The translations under genes were made by a program, and so were the position numbers. From positions 1-64,000 of the forward strand of contig NZ_BAFX01000074.1 in the NCBI RefSeq assembly GCF_000308815.1: a stretch of 64,000 nt of DNA. Direction: 5' to 3'. How positions within the stretch are numbered: position 1 is the stretch's first letter; each line of letters opens with the position of its first letter. The stretch is from Nocardia concava NBRC 100430. GTDB taxonomy: Bacteria > Actinomycetota > Actinomycetes > Mycobacteriales > Mycobacteriaceae. Positions 16,474 to 25,802 of this stretch are shown here, in pieces. Below the pieces are notes generated by a model, which saw only the letters and a list, made by a program, of their open reading frames with translations, was not told the origin of the DNA and searched no databases.

Positions 16474-17934
16474 TCAACTGGAGGCGAAGCGCGGCCGCCG
16501 AATGCTGCCGATCCGCCTCACAATGCGGGGTCGGCGCAGGTCGCGGGCGATCCACTCGCCGAGCGTGACACCGGCGGCCAGGGCCAGTCCCACCGCGAAC
16601 GCACCCGAGAGTTGATTGAACCCGATCAGCAACTCGTCATTGAGAAACGCGTACAGCCCGCGGTACACGCGCAGACCGGGCAGCAGGGGAGTGATGCCCG
16701 CGACCGCCACCACCAACGGCGGGGTCAGCGCCCGCCGCGCGAGCAGACCACCGGCCAGGCCCACCACGGTCGCCGCACCGCCCGAGGCCACGATCGGCCC
16801 GAACCCGAAGTGCTGGATCAGCAGATACACCACCGTCGCCGCCGCACCGCTGAAGGCCGCCGCGGCCAGCGCCCGCTGCTCGGCGTAGCAGGCCAGCGCG
16901 AAGGCCAGCGAGGTGACGGCACCGGCGAGCAGCTTGAGCGGCAGATTGGTCAGGTCGCGCGCGGTGACCATGTCCACGGCCGGCACCGAGGCCTCGAACA
17001 CCTCGGCCACCCGCAGGGTGAGCGCGATGCCGGCGATGATGCCGCCGGTCATCATGATCACCTCCAGCATGCGGGCCGACGCGGTGATCGGCGCGCCCGT
17101 GATCGCGTCCTCGACCGCGCCGACCAGTTGTAAACCGGCCAGCAGCACCGCGATTCCCGCGGCGATGATGAGCGAGGGATCCAGATGCAGGCTCGAGGCG
17201 TAGGTAGATATGAGCACCGCGGGCGTGGCGGCGATGATGCCACCCATCATGTGCTGGAAGAAGAAGGGCAGCCCGCGCCGATTCAGAATCCGGTTGGTGC
17301 GGTCGATGAGGGTGGTCGTGGCGAAACTCAGCAGGGCGATCAGCCAGCCGCCGTTGAGCAGCACCGCGACACCCGCGGCCATCAGCGCCCAGCCGACGGT
17401 AGCCGACCATCGGGGATAGGGATGCGGCGCGGAGGTGATCTCGTCGAGGGCTTTCAGCGCCTCCTGCGGCGGCACCAGTTCCTGTCGGATGCGGCGGGTG
17501 AGCCGATCGACGGCGGCCAGCCGGGTGAAGTCGAGGGACCGGTAGTGCACCACGCGCATGGTGGAGGCCGGGGGTAGTCGCGGGCCGCGGTCGGCCGAGA
17601 TGCGAATCGAGTTGTAGGTGACGTCGATATCGCATTTGGACAGCCCGTAGGTGGCGGCGATGAATTCGATCTGGGTGGTGGTGTCGGTGACGGCCGTGCC
17701 CGAGGCGAGCACCACCTCGCCCACCCGCTCGGCCAGATCCAGCACCTCGGTCACGGTGGCGTCATCGGTGAGGTCGATGGGCTGCACCGGTGCGGGGGCT
17801 TCCACCACCGTGTCCACGGTGGCGCGATGCTCGGCGGTCACGCGGTCCACGGTGCCGGTCAGCAGCCGCTGCCAGCGGGCGCGCAGCCGGGGGGCCGTCC
17901 CCACTTGCTCGTCGGTAGCCAACTCGTTGGTCAC
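16474..17934 (-). CDS. Threonine/serine exporter (ThrE family)
   Basis: 486 residues. After a variable start, residues about 60-190 form the soluble ThrE domain (VLDLAERVGEVVLASGTAVTD; STMRVVHYRSLDFTRLAAVD). About ten hydrophobic segments follow, in the two-part order (PF06738 then PF12821) typical of full-length ThrE: PRWSATVGWALMAAGVAVLL and later PLLPGLRVYRGLYAFLNDEL. ThrE of Corynebacterium exports threonine and serine with the proton gradient. The length is usual for the fused form. Specificity is inferred from the family. Confidence 0.87.
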   Translation of the reverse strand: MTNELATDEQVGTAPRLRARWQRLLTGTVDRVTAEHRATVDTVVEAPAPVQPIDLTDDATVTEVLDLAERVGEVVLASGTAVTDTTTQIEFIAATYGLSKCDIDVTYNSIRISADRGPRLPPASTMRVVHYRSLDFTRLAAVDRLTRRIRQELVPPQEALKALDEITSAPHPYPRWSATVGWALMAAGVAVLLNGGWLIALLSFATTTLIDRTNRILNRRGLPFFFQHMMGGIIAATPAVLISTYASSLHLDPSLIIAAGIAVLLAGLQLVGAVEDAITGAPITASARMLEVIMMTGGIIAGIALTLRVAEVFEASVPAVDMVTARDLTNLPLKLLAGAVTSLAFALACYAEQRALAAAAFSGAAATVVYLLIQHFGFGPIVASGGAATVVGLAGGLLARRALTPPLVVAVAGITPLLPGLRVYRGLYAFLNDELLIGFNQLSGAFAVGLALAAGVTLGEWIARDLRRPRIVRRIGSIRRPRFASS

Positions 17935-18003
17935 AAGGCCGACCGTACACGGGTGCGAAAGATCACCGGGGTCAGTGGTGCCCGGGCAGTAGTGTTTTCG
18001 AGT

Positions 18004-19911
18004 ATGGCGACGAGCGACGTTTCGATTGCGAAAGAGCTACGCGCGGCACTCGACGGCCCTTGGCGGGAGGTGCGTGAGGAAGCCCGGGCGAGCATCGACG
18101 ACGACCGCCTCTACGGTGATCCGTCCCTCGACATGAAGGCGGCGCGAGCCCGTGTCCTGGAACAAATGCACCTGGTCGCGTCCTACGGCTGGGTCGAACG
18201 GGGGTTCCGGCATGTGGACGGGCGCCCGGCCGATCCGGGCGCGGCGGTCACCGCGCTGGAGATGCTCGCCTACAACGATCTGTCGCTGTGGGTGAAAAGC
18301 GGTGTGCAGTGGGGACTTTTCGGTGGCGCAGTAGAGAACCTCGGCACAGATAGGCATCGCGGCTACATCGACGATCTGGTCTCGCTGCGACTGCTGGGCT
18401 GTTTCGCCATGACCGAGACCGGGCACGGCAGCGATGTCGCGAATCTGGAGACCACCGCCACCTACGATCCGGCCACCCAGGAGTTCGTGGTGCACAGCCC
18501 GACTCCGTCCGCGCGCAAGGATTACATCGGCGGCGCGGCCGAACATGCCCGCATGGCAGCGGTTTTCGCACAGCTGATCACCGGCGGCGAAAGCCAGGGC
18601 GTGCACTGCTTCCTGGTGCCGATTCGTGACGAGGCGGGCAGCGACCTGCCCGGCGTCACCACCTCCGACTGCGGTCTCAAGGGCGGGTTGCTCGGCGTCG
18701 ACAATGGCCGAATCGTGTTCGACCAGGTGCGAATTCCGCGCGAGAACCTGCTCAACCGGTACGCCGATGTCGCGCCCGACGGCACCTACTCCTCCGATAT
18801 CTCGAACCCGAGCCGCCGCTTCTTCACCACCCTGGGCACGCTGGTGCGCGGACGGGTCAGCGTCGGCGGTGCGGCCGCCGCGGCGGCGCGGATCGCGCTG
18901 TCCATCGCGGTGCGCTACGCCGAGCAGCGCCGCCAGTTCGCCGATCCCGATACCGGCGAGGAGACGCTGCTGCTGGACTACCGCAGCCATCAGCGCCGCC
19001 TGCTGCCGCTCGTAGCCCGTTCCTACGCACTGGCTTTCGCGCAGAACGACCTCGTGCGCCGCATGCATCTGGTGCAGACGGGCCAGGATCTGGATCCGCG
19101 CGCCCAGCGTGCGCTGGAGAATCGCGCGGCCGGTCTCAAGGTGGCCCAGACCCGGCATGCCACGGCGGCCATCCAGGAGTGCCGCGAAGCCTGCGGTGGC
19201 GCAGGCTATCTCACCGAGAACCGGCTGGTCACCCTCAAGGGTGACACCGATGTGTTCACCACCTTCGAGGGCGACAACGTGGTCCTCACCCAGCTGGTAG
19301 CCAAGGACTTGCTGACGGCCTACGCGGAGGAGGTCCGCGACCTCGACGCGCTCGGGTGGGTGCGCTTCGCCGCCACCACGGCCCGCGATGTGGTGCGCGA
19401 GCGTTCCGGTGTGCGACAGATGATCCAGCGGCTGCGCGACCGCGGCGACGAGACCGTCGACGACGCCGACCTCTCCCGCCGCTCGGTGCAGCTGCAGCTC
19501 TTCGCCGACCGCGAGGACTACATGGTCCGCACCGCCGCCCACCGCCTGCGCGCCCGCGCCAAGGAAACCGGCCCGTTCGAAGCATTCAACAACGCCCAGG
19601 ACCACATCCTCGCCGCCGGCACCGCCCACATCGAGCGAATGGTGCTGGAGGCCTTCATCGATGGCATCGCCGACATCGAGGACCCCGACGCCCGCGCCCT
19701 GGCCGACTCCGTCTGCGACCTCTACGTGTACTGGACCATCGAGCAGAACCAGGCCTGGTACATCATGCACCGCTTCATGTCCGTGGAGCGGGCCAAGGCC
19801 GTCCGCCGTGGCGTCAACGAACTCGTCGACCGCCTACGCCCCCAAGCCCTCACCCTGATAGAAGGCCTCGGCGTCCCCGAAGGCATGCTCCGCGCCGCCA
19901 TGCTCGACTGA
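18004..19911 (+). CDS. Acyl-CoA oxidase/dehydrogenase
   Basis: 635 residues, longer than ordinary acyl-CoA dehydrogenases and of acyl-CoA-oxidase size. The flavin-site motif CFAMTETGHGSDVANLETTA, the middle beta domain, CREACGGAGYLTENR and the late GDTDVFTTFEGDNVVLTQLV (with the likely catalytic Glu) are all present, followed by an extra helical C-terminal domain. It introduces the alpha-beta double bond in acyl-CoA during fatty-acid or side-chain beta-oxidation. ATG 18004 gives the expected N-terminus (MATSDVSIAKELRAALD). It is divergent from the ThrE-type gene. Confidence 0.88.
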   Translation: MATSDVSIAKELRAALDGPWREVREEARASIDDDRLYGDPSLDMKAARARVLEQMHLVASYGWVERGFRHVDGRPADPGAAVTALEMLAYNDLSLWVKSGVQWGLFGGAVENLGTDRHRGYIDDLVSLRLLGCFAMTETGHGSDVANLETTATYDPATQEFVVHSPTPSARKDYIGGAAEHARMAAVFAQLITGGESQGVHCFLVPIRDEAGSDLPGVTTSDCGLKGGLLGVDNGRIVFDQVRIPRENLLNRYADVAPDGTYSSDISNPSRRFFTTLGTLVRGRVSVGGAAAAAARIALSIAVRYAEQRRQFADPDTGEETLLLDYRSHQRRLLPLVARSYALAFAQNDLVRRMHLVQTGQDLDPRAQRALENRAAGLKVAQTRHATAAIQECREACGGAGYLTENRLVTLKGDTDVFTTFEGDNVVLTQLVAKDLLTAYAEEVRDLDALGWVRFAATTARDVVRERSGVRQMIQRLRDRGDETVDDADLSRRSVQLQLFADREDYMVRTAAHRLRARAKETGPFEAFNNAQDHILAAGTAHIERMVLEAFIDGIADIEDPDARALADSVCDLYVYWTIEQNQAWYIMHRFMSVERAKAVRRGVNELVDRLRPQALTLIEGLGVPEGMLRAAMLD

Positions 19912-20071
19912 CGCACGCCGCCGGGCGCGGCCGTTCACACTGAACCTGATTGCCGCTGTGCATCGTTGAGAGGTTGACCACACTCGCACTACTACATGCT
20001 GTCGTACCCCAAGATGTGATCGATATCGTCCCCGCGCGAGCGGGGGGATCGCTTTGCCGCGAGGGGGAGTC

Positions 20072-20119
20072 ATGATCTCGGTACGCGTCCGATCGCACGA
20101 CGGTGAGGGCACGCGATGA
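20072..20119 (+). CDS. Possible 15-codon leader ORF overlapping the second MMPL start
   Basis: ATG 20072 follows a very strong GAGGGGGAG motif and encodes MISVRVRSHDGEGTR. Its TGA overlaps the MMPL ATG as ATGA. The MMPL gene itself has only a weak GTGAGG upstream, so coupled translation is plausible. It is the second such short upstream frame in the window (see 2360). Confidence 0.4.
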   Translation: MISVRVRSHDGEGTR

Positions 20120-22266
20120 TCGATCGGTTGATCACACCGGCGCTGCGGACGCCGAAATTGGTGCTGGTTCTGGTGGGGATCGCGTTCGTGCTGTGCGGGG
20201 CACTGGGTTCGCAGGCGGCGGCGCGGCTGACCAATGGTGGGTTCGTGTCCACGGAGTCGGAGTCGGCGCGGGTCGCCGGGATTCTGGAACGCGATTACGG
20301 CATGTCCGGGATGCAGTTGGTGCTCACGGTCGAATCGCCCGGCGGCGCTTCGGGTCCGGCCGCGAGCGGCCGCGGCAAGGAGATCGCCCAGCAGTTGAAG
20401 GGTGACTCGCGGATCTCGAAGGCGGTCTCGCCGTGGACCGATCCGATGCTGAGCAAGGCGCTGCTCAGCAAGGACGGCAAGATCGGGCTCATCGTGGCCA
20501 CCGTGCTCGGCGACGAGAACAACGCTCCCGGCATCGCCCACGAGCTGGCATCCGAATTCACCGGAGACAGCGACGGTGTCACCGTGCGGGCCGGGGGACA
20601 GGCCATGGTGTGGCGCGACACCGGGCAGCAGACCCAGAAGGATCTGGCCGTCGCCGAGGCCATCGCGCTGCCGCTGACCTTTCTCCTGCTGGTGTGGTTC
20701 CTGAGAAGTCTTGTCGCGGCGCTCATTCCGTTCGTCACCGGCGTGGTCGCCATCGCGGGGGCCAGCGCGGTGCTGTACCTCATGACCTATGTGGTTGAGC
20801 TGTCGGTGTTCGCGCTCAATATCACCACCGCCATCGGCCTGGCCTTGGCCATCGACTACTCGCTGCTGATCATCGGACGCTATCGCGAGGAGATCGCGCG
20901 GGGGAGTGATCGCACCGAGGCCCTGACCGTCGCCATGCAGCGCGGTGGCCGGGCGGTCGCCTTCTCCGGCAGCACCGTCGGCATCGCGCTGATCGGAATG
21001 CTGTTCTTCCCCATGGCCTTCCTGCGCTCGCTGGCCTCGGCCGGGCTCGCGGTGGTGGCCCTGTCCATCCTGCTGACCTTGACCATGGTGCCCGCCCTGC
21101 TCATGCTGCTCGGCGACCGCATCAACCGGAAACCGTTGCGGGAGGCGGCGCCTGTCGAACACAGCCCGCTGTACCGGATGGCACGCCGCGTACAACGGCG
21201 GCCCGCGCTGTACGCCCTGCCGGTCCTGGCTCTGCTCCTGCTGCTGGGCTCACCGATCGTCGGCCTGAAACTGGGTCTGCCCGACGACCGCGTCCTGCCG
21301 GGCACGCTCGAATCCCGTCAGGTCGGTGATGTGCTGCGAGATCGGTTTGACGACAACGCGACCGGGACCGTGCAGATCATTCTGAGCGGCGTGCGGAACG
21401 ACTCGATCGCCTATGCCGCCGAGCTGTCGAAGGTCGCCGATGTCGACGCGGTCGTCGGTCAATCGGGCACTTTCCGCAACGGCCAGCTCGTCGGCCCGGG
21501 GGATCCCACAGCGATCGGTCCGGATACCGTGCACCTGTCCGTCGACTCCCGACTCGACCCCTATTCGGAAGCGGCACAACGGCAATTGGACGCTCTGCGT
21601 GCCGTGGCAGCGCCCGCTCCGGTGCTCTTCGGCGGCCTCGCCCAGCAGACCGAGGACGCCGGGCAGGGCATCGCCCAGGGCTTCCCCAAGGCCGTCGCCT
21701 GGATCGCGATCGTCACCTTCGTGCTGCTGCTCCTGCTCACCGGCAGTGTCGTGCTGCCGCTGAAAGCCCTGGCGCTCAATACGCTTTCGCTGTCGGCGAC
21801 CTTCGGCGCACTGGTGTGGATCTTCCAGTGGGGCCACTTCGGCGGCCTGGGCACCCAATCCACCGGATACACCATCGCCACCCTGCCGGTCCTGCTGTTC
21901 TGTGTGGCCTTCGGCCTGTCCATGGACTACGAGGTGTTCCTGCTTGCCCGCTTCACCGAGGAATGGGAGCAGTCCGCGAAGACCCGCGCCGACAACGACA
22001 ATGCCGTGGCCCTGGGCATCGCCCGCTCCGGGCGCATCGTCACCGCCGCGGCCCTGCTCATGGCCGTGGTCTTCGCGGGCATCGCCGCCAGCGGCGTCAC
22101 CATGAACCGCATGCTCGGCCTGGGCCTGGCGCTGGCGGTGCTCATGGACGCCACCCTGGTCCGCATGGTGCTGGTGCCCGCCTTCATGCGCGTCATGGGC
22201 ACCGCCAACTGGTGGGCCCCCGCCCGCTCGCGCCGACTCCTGGAACGAGCCGCCCTGCGAGAGTGA
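20116..22266 (+). CDS. MMPL-family RND transporter (second copy)
   Basis: 716 residues with the full two-half RND layout. Proton-relay Asp-Tyr pairs are in IGLALAIDYSLLIIGRYREE and FGLSMDYEVFLLARFTEEWE. The N-terminal helix (LVLVLVGIAFVLCGALG) leads into a shorter first outside loop than in the mycobacterial siderophore/lipid MmpLs. The family exports lipids or drugs; the cargo is unknown. It stands alone downstream of the acyl-CoA oxidase. Its last codons lie in a 16-base sequence that is repeated just after the stop. Confidence 0.9.
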   Translation: MIDRLITPALRTPKLVLVLVGIAFVLCGALGSQAAARLTNGGFVSTESESARVAGILERDYGMSGMQLVLTVESPGGASGPAASGRGKEIAQQLKGDSRISKAVSPWTDPMLSKALLSKDGKIGLIVATVLGDENNAPGIAHELASEFTGDSDGVTVRAGGQAMVWRDTGQQTQKDLAVAEAIALPLTFLLLVWFLRSLVAALIPFVTGVVAIAGASAVLYLMTYVVELSVFALNITTAIGLALAIDYSLLIIGRYREEIARGSDRTEALTVAMQRGGRAVAFSGSTVGIALIGMLFFPMAFLRSLASAGLAVVALSILLTLTMVPALLMLLGDRINRKPLREAAPVEHSPLYRMARRVQRRPALYALPVLALLLLLGSPIVGLKLGLPDDRVLPGTLESRQVGDVLRDRFDDNATGTVQIILSGVRNDSIAYAAELSKVADVDAVVGQSGTFRNGQLVGPGDPTAIGPDTVHLSVDSRLDPYSEAAQRQLDALRAVAAPAPVLFGGLAQQTEDAGQGIAQGFPKAVAWIAIVTFVLLLLLTGSVVLPLKALALNTLSLSATFGALVWIFQWGHFGGLGTQSTGYTIATLPVLLFCVAFGLSMDYEVFLLARFTEEWEQSAKTRADNDNAVALGIARSGRIVTAAALLMAVVFAGIAASGVTMNRMLGLGLALAVLMDATLVRMVLVPAFMRVMGTANWWAPARSRRLLERAALRE

Positions 22267-22287
22267 CACCTGCCCTGCGAGAGTGAC
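22252..22287 (+). repeat. 16-base direct repeat at the MMPL stop codon
   Basis: GCCCTGCGAGAGTGAC occurs at 22252-22267 (covering the stop codon) and again at 22272-22287, a 20-base period. It looks like a small tandem duplication at the gene end; no function is apparent. Confidence 0.7.
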
Positions 22288-22313
22288 GCAGGGACCGTCG
22301 CTATCGTGCAGGC

Positions 22314-22967
22314 GTGACCAGATCGACCGCCCCCGCCCCGGCGCAGCCCGGCACCTGGCCCCGTCGCGCCGCCCTGCCCGCCCTGTTGCTGGCGGGCGTG
22401 GTCGTCACTCTGCTTGTGCCGCTGTCGTTTCCGCCCGGGGGAGGGTCGACGAGCCTGGACCTGACCCTGGAACGCGACATTCACTCGGTCCTGGACGCGC
22501 ACCGGTGGGTGTACTCGGTGCTGATCTTCCCCAGCGATAGCTATGTCGTCCTGCCCATGCTGCTCGCCTCCGCCGCCTGGTTCGCCTATCGGCGGCAGTG
22601 GTGGCAGGCGGGCTTCGCGCTGGTGGCCCCCGAGCTGGTGGTGGCGGTGAATACCTTTGCGCTGAAGCCGTTCTGGGGCCGCGAGCTCCAGCACTACCTC
22701 GCCTACCCCAGCGGCCACACGGTCCAACTGGTGGCCGTCGCGACCGCCTTCGCCTTGGTGAGCGATTCCGCGCGCGTCCGCGCGGTCACCACCATCGTCA
22801 TGATCGTGGTGCTGCCGGCCGTCATGATCGGCATGGTGGGCTTCGGATACCACCATCCGACCGACGTTCTGGGCGGTACAGCGGCCGCTGTCGCACTCGT
22901 GACGGCGCTGTATCTGCCGTTCCGCTACTTCACGGCTATGCCTCCGGCACAGCCGATTTCACGCTGA
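22314..22967 (+). CDS. PAP2-family membrane phosphatase
   Basis: 217 residues, about six membrane segments. The three phosphatase motifs are visible: KPFWGRE (compact first motif), YPSGHTVQL with the catalytic-acid His, and GYHHPTDVLGG with the nucleophile His and Asp. Family members remove phosphate from lipids such as undecaprenyl pyrophosphate or phosphatidate on the outer membrane face. The first motif is less canonical than the other two. The GTG start at 22314 has no strong ribosome-binding site. It is convergent with the NERD-like gene, one base apart. Confidence 0.82.
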   Translation: MTRSTAPAPAQPGTWPRRAALPALLLAGVVVTLLVPLSFPPGGGSTSLDLTLERDIHSVLDAHRWVYSVLIFPSDSYVVLPMLLASAAWFAYRRQWWQAGFALVAPELVVAVNTFALKPFWGRELQHYLAYPSGHTVQLVAVATAFALVSDSARVRAVTTIVMIVVLPAVMIGMVGFGYHHPTDVLGGTAAAVALVTALYLPFRYFTAMPPAQPISR

Positions 22968-22968
22968 G

Positions 22969-23862
22969 CTAGAGCGTCGTCCAGGCCAGCGCGACGACGA
23001 ACCAGACGCCCCACACCAGCGCGATGATGAAGCCCAGCGTCAGCATCACCCGCATGAACCCGCGCCCCACCTCGATCCGGTCGCCGGTGCGCGGGTAGAG
23101 CTTGCGCGGGCTGAACCACGGCTCCGGAATGTGCAGGCCGTGCCCGGCCATCGCGGCCTCGCGCTCCAGTCGCGCCTGCTCCTCCGCGTACGCCTCGGCC
23201 TGGGCCTGCTGCGGCCCGCCGTGCCACAGCGTCACGTCGATCGGACCCAGGAAACCCTCGTTGAGCAGGTCCTGCGGCGAGGGCAGATACGGCAGGATGC
23301 CCAGGCCGCGGAACGCGAACGCCACGTCATTGGCCGACCATTGCGGTCGCCCGCGCGAGAGCAGGCTGGTGAAATGGTCGCGCAGCGCCCGTTCGTCGCC
23401 CAGCAGCACCTGGAAGCTCGGATCGCTCCACAGCTGCTTGACCCGCAGATTCGACCCGGGCGGCGGCACCACCAGCACGATGCCGTGAATGACGCGCTGC
23501 CCCAGCCCGCGCTCGGCCAGCCAGTTCTGCAGCGCGAAGGTGTGATCGCGGGACTTGTCCAGCGGGGTGCGCTTGTCACCGCCCTCGAAGCCGATGATCC
23601 GGTCGCCGACCCGCCACGGGCCGTTGACGGGAACCTCGAGCTCACCGTCGAGCTTCTCCGAGAGCGCCTCGGCCTCGATCACCACACAGCTGTTGGGAGT
23701 CCACACCACCGCGTCGAAGGGATGCAGCCGATCACCGTGGAACAGACTGCAATTCACGGTCGCGACACCCTTGGGATCGGTGGTGCCCTTCCAGGTGCGC
23801 ATCCAATCGATGAGCACCTTCTCGGCGTGGGTGCCGGCGGCGTTCTGCACTCGGACGAGCAT
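22969..23862 (-). CDS. NERD-like nuclease-related membrane protein
   Basis: 297 residues. The first about 130 resemble the NERD nuclease-related fold: EKVLIDWMR helix, HPFDAVVWTPNSCVVIEAEAL (Asp then Glu of a PD-(D/E)xK core) and GPWRVGDR. The usual ExK lysine appears replaced (EAE), so activity is doubtful. A Gln/Ala/Glu-rich helical part (QQAQAEAYAEEQARLEREA) and a C-terminal membrane segment (about 274-293) follow. It may bind or trim nucleic acid at the membrane, but this is only fold-level inference. Confidence 0.6.
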   Translation of the reverse strand: MLVRVQNAAGTHAEKVLIDWMRTWKGTTDPKGVATVNCSLFHGDRLHPFDAVVWTPNSCVVIEAEALSEKLDGELEVPVNGPWRVGDRIIGFEGGDKRTPLDKSRDHTFALQNWLAERGLGQRVIHGIVLVVPPPGSNLRVKQLWSDPSFQVLLGDERALRDHFTSLLSRGRPQWSANDVAFAFRGLGILPYLPSPQDLLNEGFLGPIDVTLWHGGPQQAQAEAYAEEQARLEREAAMAGHGLHIPEPWFSPRKLYPRTGDRIEVGRGFMRVMLTLGFIIALVWGVWFVVALAWTTL

Positions 23863-23945
23863 CGGCTCTCACCTTCCTCGTCGAATCGATACCGGGAATG
23901 GTACGGGCACAACGCCCCAAACTACCGCCGGGCACGCCGCCGCGC

Positions 23946-25652
23946 TCAATTCACCGGCAGCGCCGGATCGGTGGGGTAGTCGGTCGGGAAGATGGGCAGC
24001 CGCAACGCGCCCGGCGCGAAGTCCGGCACCACCGCGTGCTTGGGCGCGACCGGGTTGATGCGCCGGTACGGCGCGCCCAGCTCCGGACGGGTGTCGGCCT
24101 CGTTTCGGTTGGGCCAGAACGCCATTGCGCGCTCGGCCTGCGCGGTGATGGTCAGCGACGGGTTCACGCCCAGGTTCGCCGTCACCGCCGAGCCGTCGGC
24201 GATGTGCAGGCCCGGATGGCCGAACACCCGCTGATACGGGTCCACCACACCGCTTTCCGGCCCCTCACCGATCACGCAGCCGCCGATGTAGTGCGCGGTG
24301 GCCGGGATATTGAAGACATCCATGGCCAGCATCTGCACATCCCCGTCGACCTTCTCCCCGAACCGCCGCCCGACCTCGTGGGCGAGCGGGATCCAGGTCG
24401 GATTCGGCTTGCCCGTGCCCTGTTTGGTCTTGAGCTGCCCCCACCGCCGGAACGAGGTCAGCGAGTTGTCGAGGGACTGCATGACCAGCAGGATGACCGA
24501 CTTCTCCGAGGCCCGGCGCGCATTCAGGCTGCGCGCGAACACCACCGGATGCAGCACCATGGCCAGCAGGAACCGCAGGAACCGGAACGCGCCGCCGTCG
24601 ACCAGCGGCACCGACAGCGGGAACAGGCCGTTCTGGCCCTTGCCGTAGTGGCAGACCTCGACATGGGTGTCGGGTTCGGGATGGATCGAGGAGGTGATGG
24701 CGATGCCTTCGGCGAAATCGTCGCGCGCCTTGCTCACCACATTCAGGATGGCCTCGGAGTTGGACCGGGTCAGCTCGCCCAGCCGCGGCGACAGATTCGG
24801 CAGCACACCCTCGTCGCGCATCTTGTGCAGCAGCTTCTGGGTGCCCAGCGCCGCGGCCGCGAACACCACCTGCTCGGCGGTGAACACCTTGCGCCCCTTG
24901 CGAACCCAGCGATCCGAGCGCTGCGTCTCGATGGCGTACCCGCCGCCGGTCATGGGCCGCACCTTGGTCGCGGTGGTCAGCGCGAACACGTGCGCACCGG
25001 CCTGCTCGGCCAGGTACAGATAGTTCTTGGGCGTGGTGTTCTTGGCATTGTGCGGGCAGCCGGTGAAGCAGCGCGCACAGTGGATGCAGCCGCTGCGCCG
25101 CGGCCCGACCCCGCCGAAGTACGGGTCGGCCACCTCCACGCCCGGCTCGGCCTCATTGAAGAACACGCCCACATTGGTGGCGTGGAAGGTGTCGGCGACC
25201 CCGAGATCCTCTGCCACCGAACGGATCACGTCATCGGCCGGGGTCATGCGCGGATTCGGCGCGACACCCAGCATGCGCTGCGCCTGGTCGTAATAGGGCG
25301 CGAGCTCCTCGCGCCAGTCGGTGATGTGCGCCCACTGCTTGTCGCTGTAGAACGCCGGCAGCGGCTCGTAGAGGGTGTTCCCGTAGATCAGCGACCCGCC
25401 GCCCACCCCCGAGGCGGAGAACACCGCGCACTTGCCCAGCACGCTGATCCGCTGCGTCCCGGTCAGCCCGAGCCGCGGCGCCCAGATCGACTTGCGCACA
25501 TTCCAGTTCGTCTTGGGAATGTCCTCGGCGTTCCACCGGCGGCCGGATTCGAGCACGGCCACCCGGTAGCCCTTCTCGGTCAGCCGCAGCGCCGAAACGC
25601 TCCCCCCGAATCCGGAACCGATAACGACGACGTCGTAGTCGAAGTCGGGCAT
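23946..25652 (-). CDS. choD: GMC oxidoreductase, ChoD-like cholesterol oxidase family
   Basis: 568 residues. The FAD-binding start DYDVVVIGSGFGGSVSALRL and the GMC blocks SASGVGGGSLIYGN and DGSAVTANLGVNPSLTITAQ are clear. A cysteine cluster CIHCARCFTGCPHNAKN resembles the cluster in mycobacterial ChoD (Rv3409c) and could hold a metal or Fe-S site. Classical cholesterol oxidases lack it, so 3-ketosteroid formation is family inference, not certain. ATG 25652 follows GAGGAAAG. It is divergent from the CDP-alcohol phosphatidyltransferase gene. Confidence 0.8.
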   Translation of the reverse strand: MPDFDYDVVVIGSGFGGSVSALRLTEKGYRVAVLESGRRWNAEDIPKTNWNVRKSIWAPRLGLTGTQRISVLGKCAVFSASGVGGGSLIYGNTLYEPLPAFYSDKQWAHITDWREELAPYYDQAQRMLGVAPNPRMTPADDVIRSVAEDLGVADTFHATNVGVFFNEAEPGVEVADPYFGGVGPRRSGCIHCARCFTGCPHNAKNTTPKNYLYLAEQAGAHVFALTTATKVRPMTGGGYAIETQRSDRWVRKGRKVFTAEQVVFAAAALGTQKLLHKMRDEGVLPNLSPRLGELTRSNSEAILNVVSKARDDFAEGIAITSSIHPEPDTHVEVCHYGKGQNGLFPLSVPLVDGGAFRFLRFLLAMVLHPVVFARSLNARRASEKSVILLVMQSLDNSLTSFRRWGQLKTKQGTGKPNPTWIPLAHEVGRRFGEKVDGDVQMLAMDVFNIPATAHYIGGCVIGEGPESGVVDPYQRVFGHPGLHIADGSAVTANLGVNPSLTITAQAERAMAFWPNRNEADTRPELGAPYRRINPVAPKHAVVPDFAPGALRLPIFPTDYPTDPALPVN

Positions 25653-25802
25653 GGTCTTTCCTCTCCCTGCAACCCCTGGATGAGAAGGATCGCGTCCGAT
25701 TCTCTCACCTCTGTATGGCGCAGACCATATCTCTTCCGTACCTGGGCGGCGCGGCGGCGTGCCCGGATGGTGATGCCGGAGTGATTGAGGTAAGACCGGT
25801 CT

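Noticed and set aside
18004..25652. A sterol-degradation gene cluster formed by the acyl-CoA oxidase, CYP125 and ChoD-like genes
   Set aside because: They are separated by unrelated genes and opposite strands, and no ring-cleavage or mce genes are nearby.
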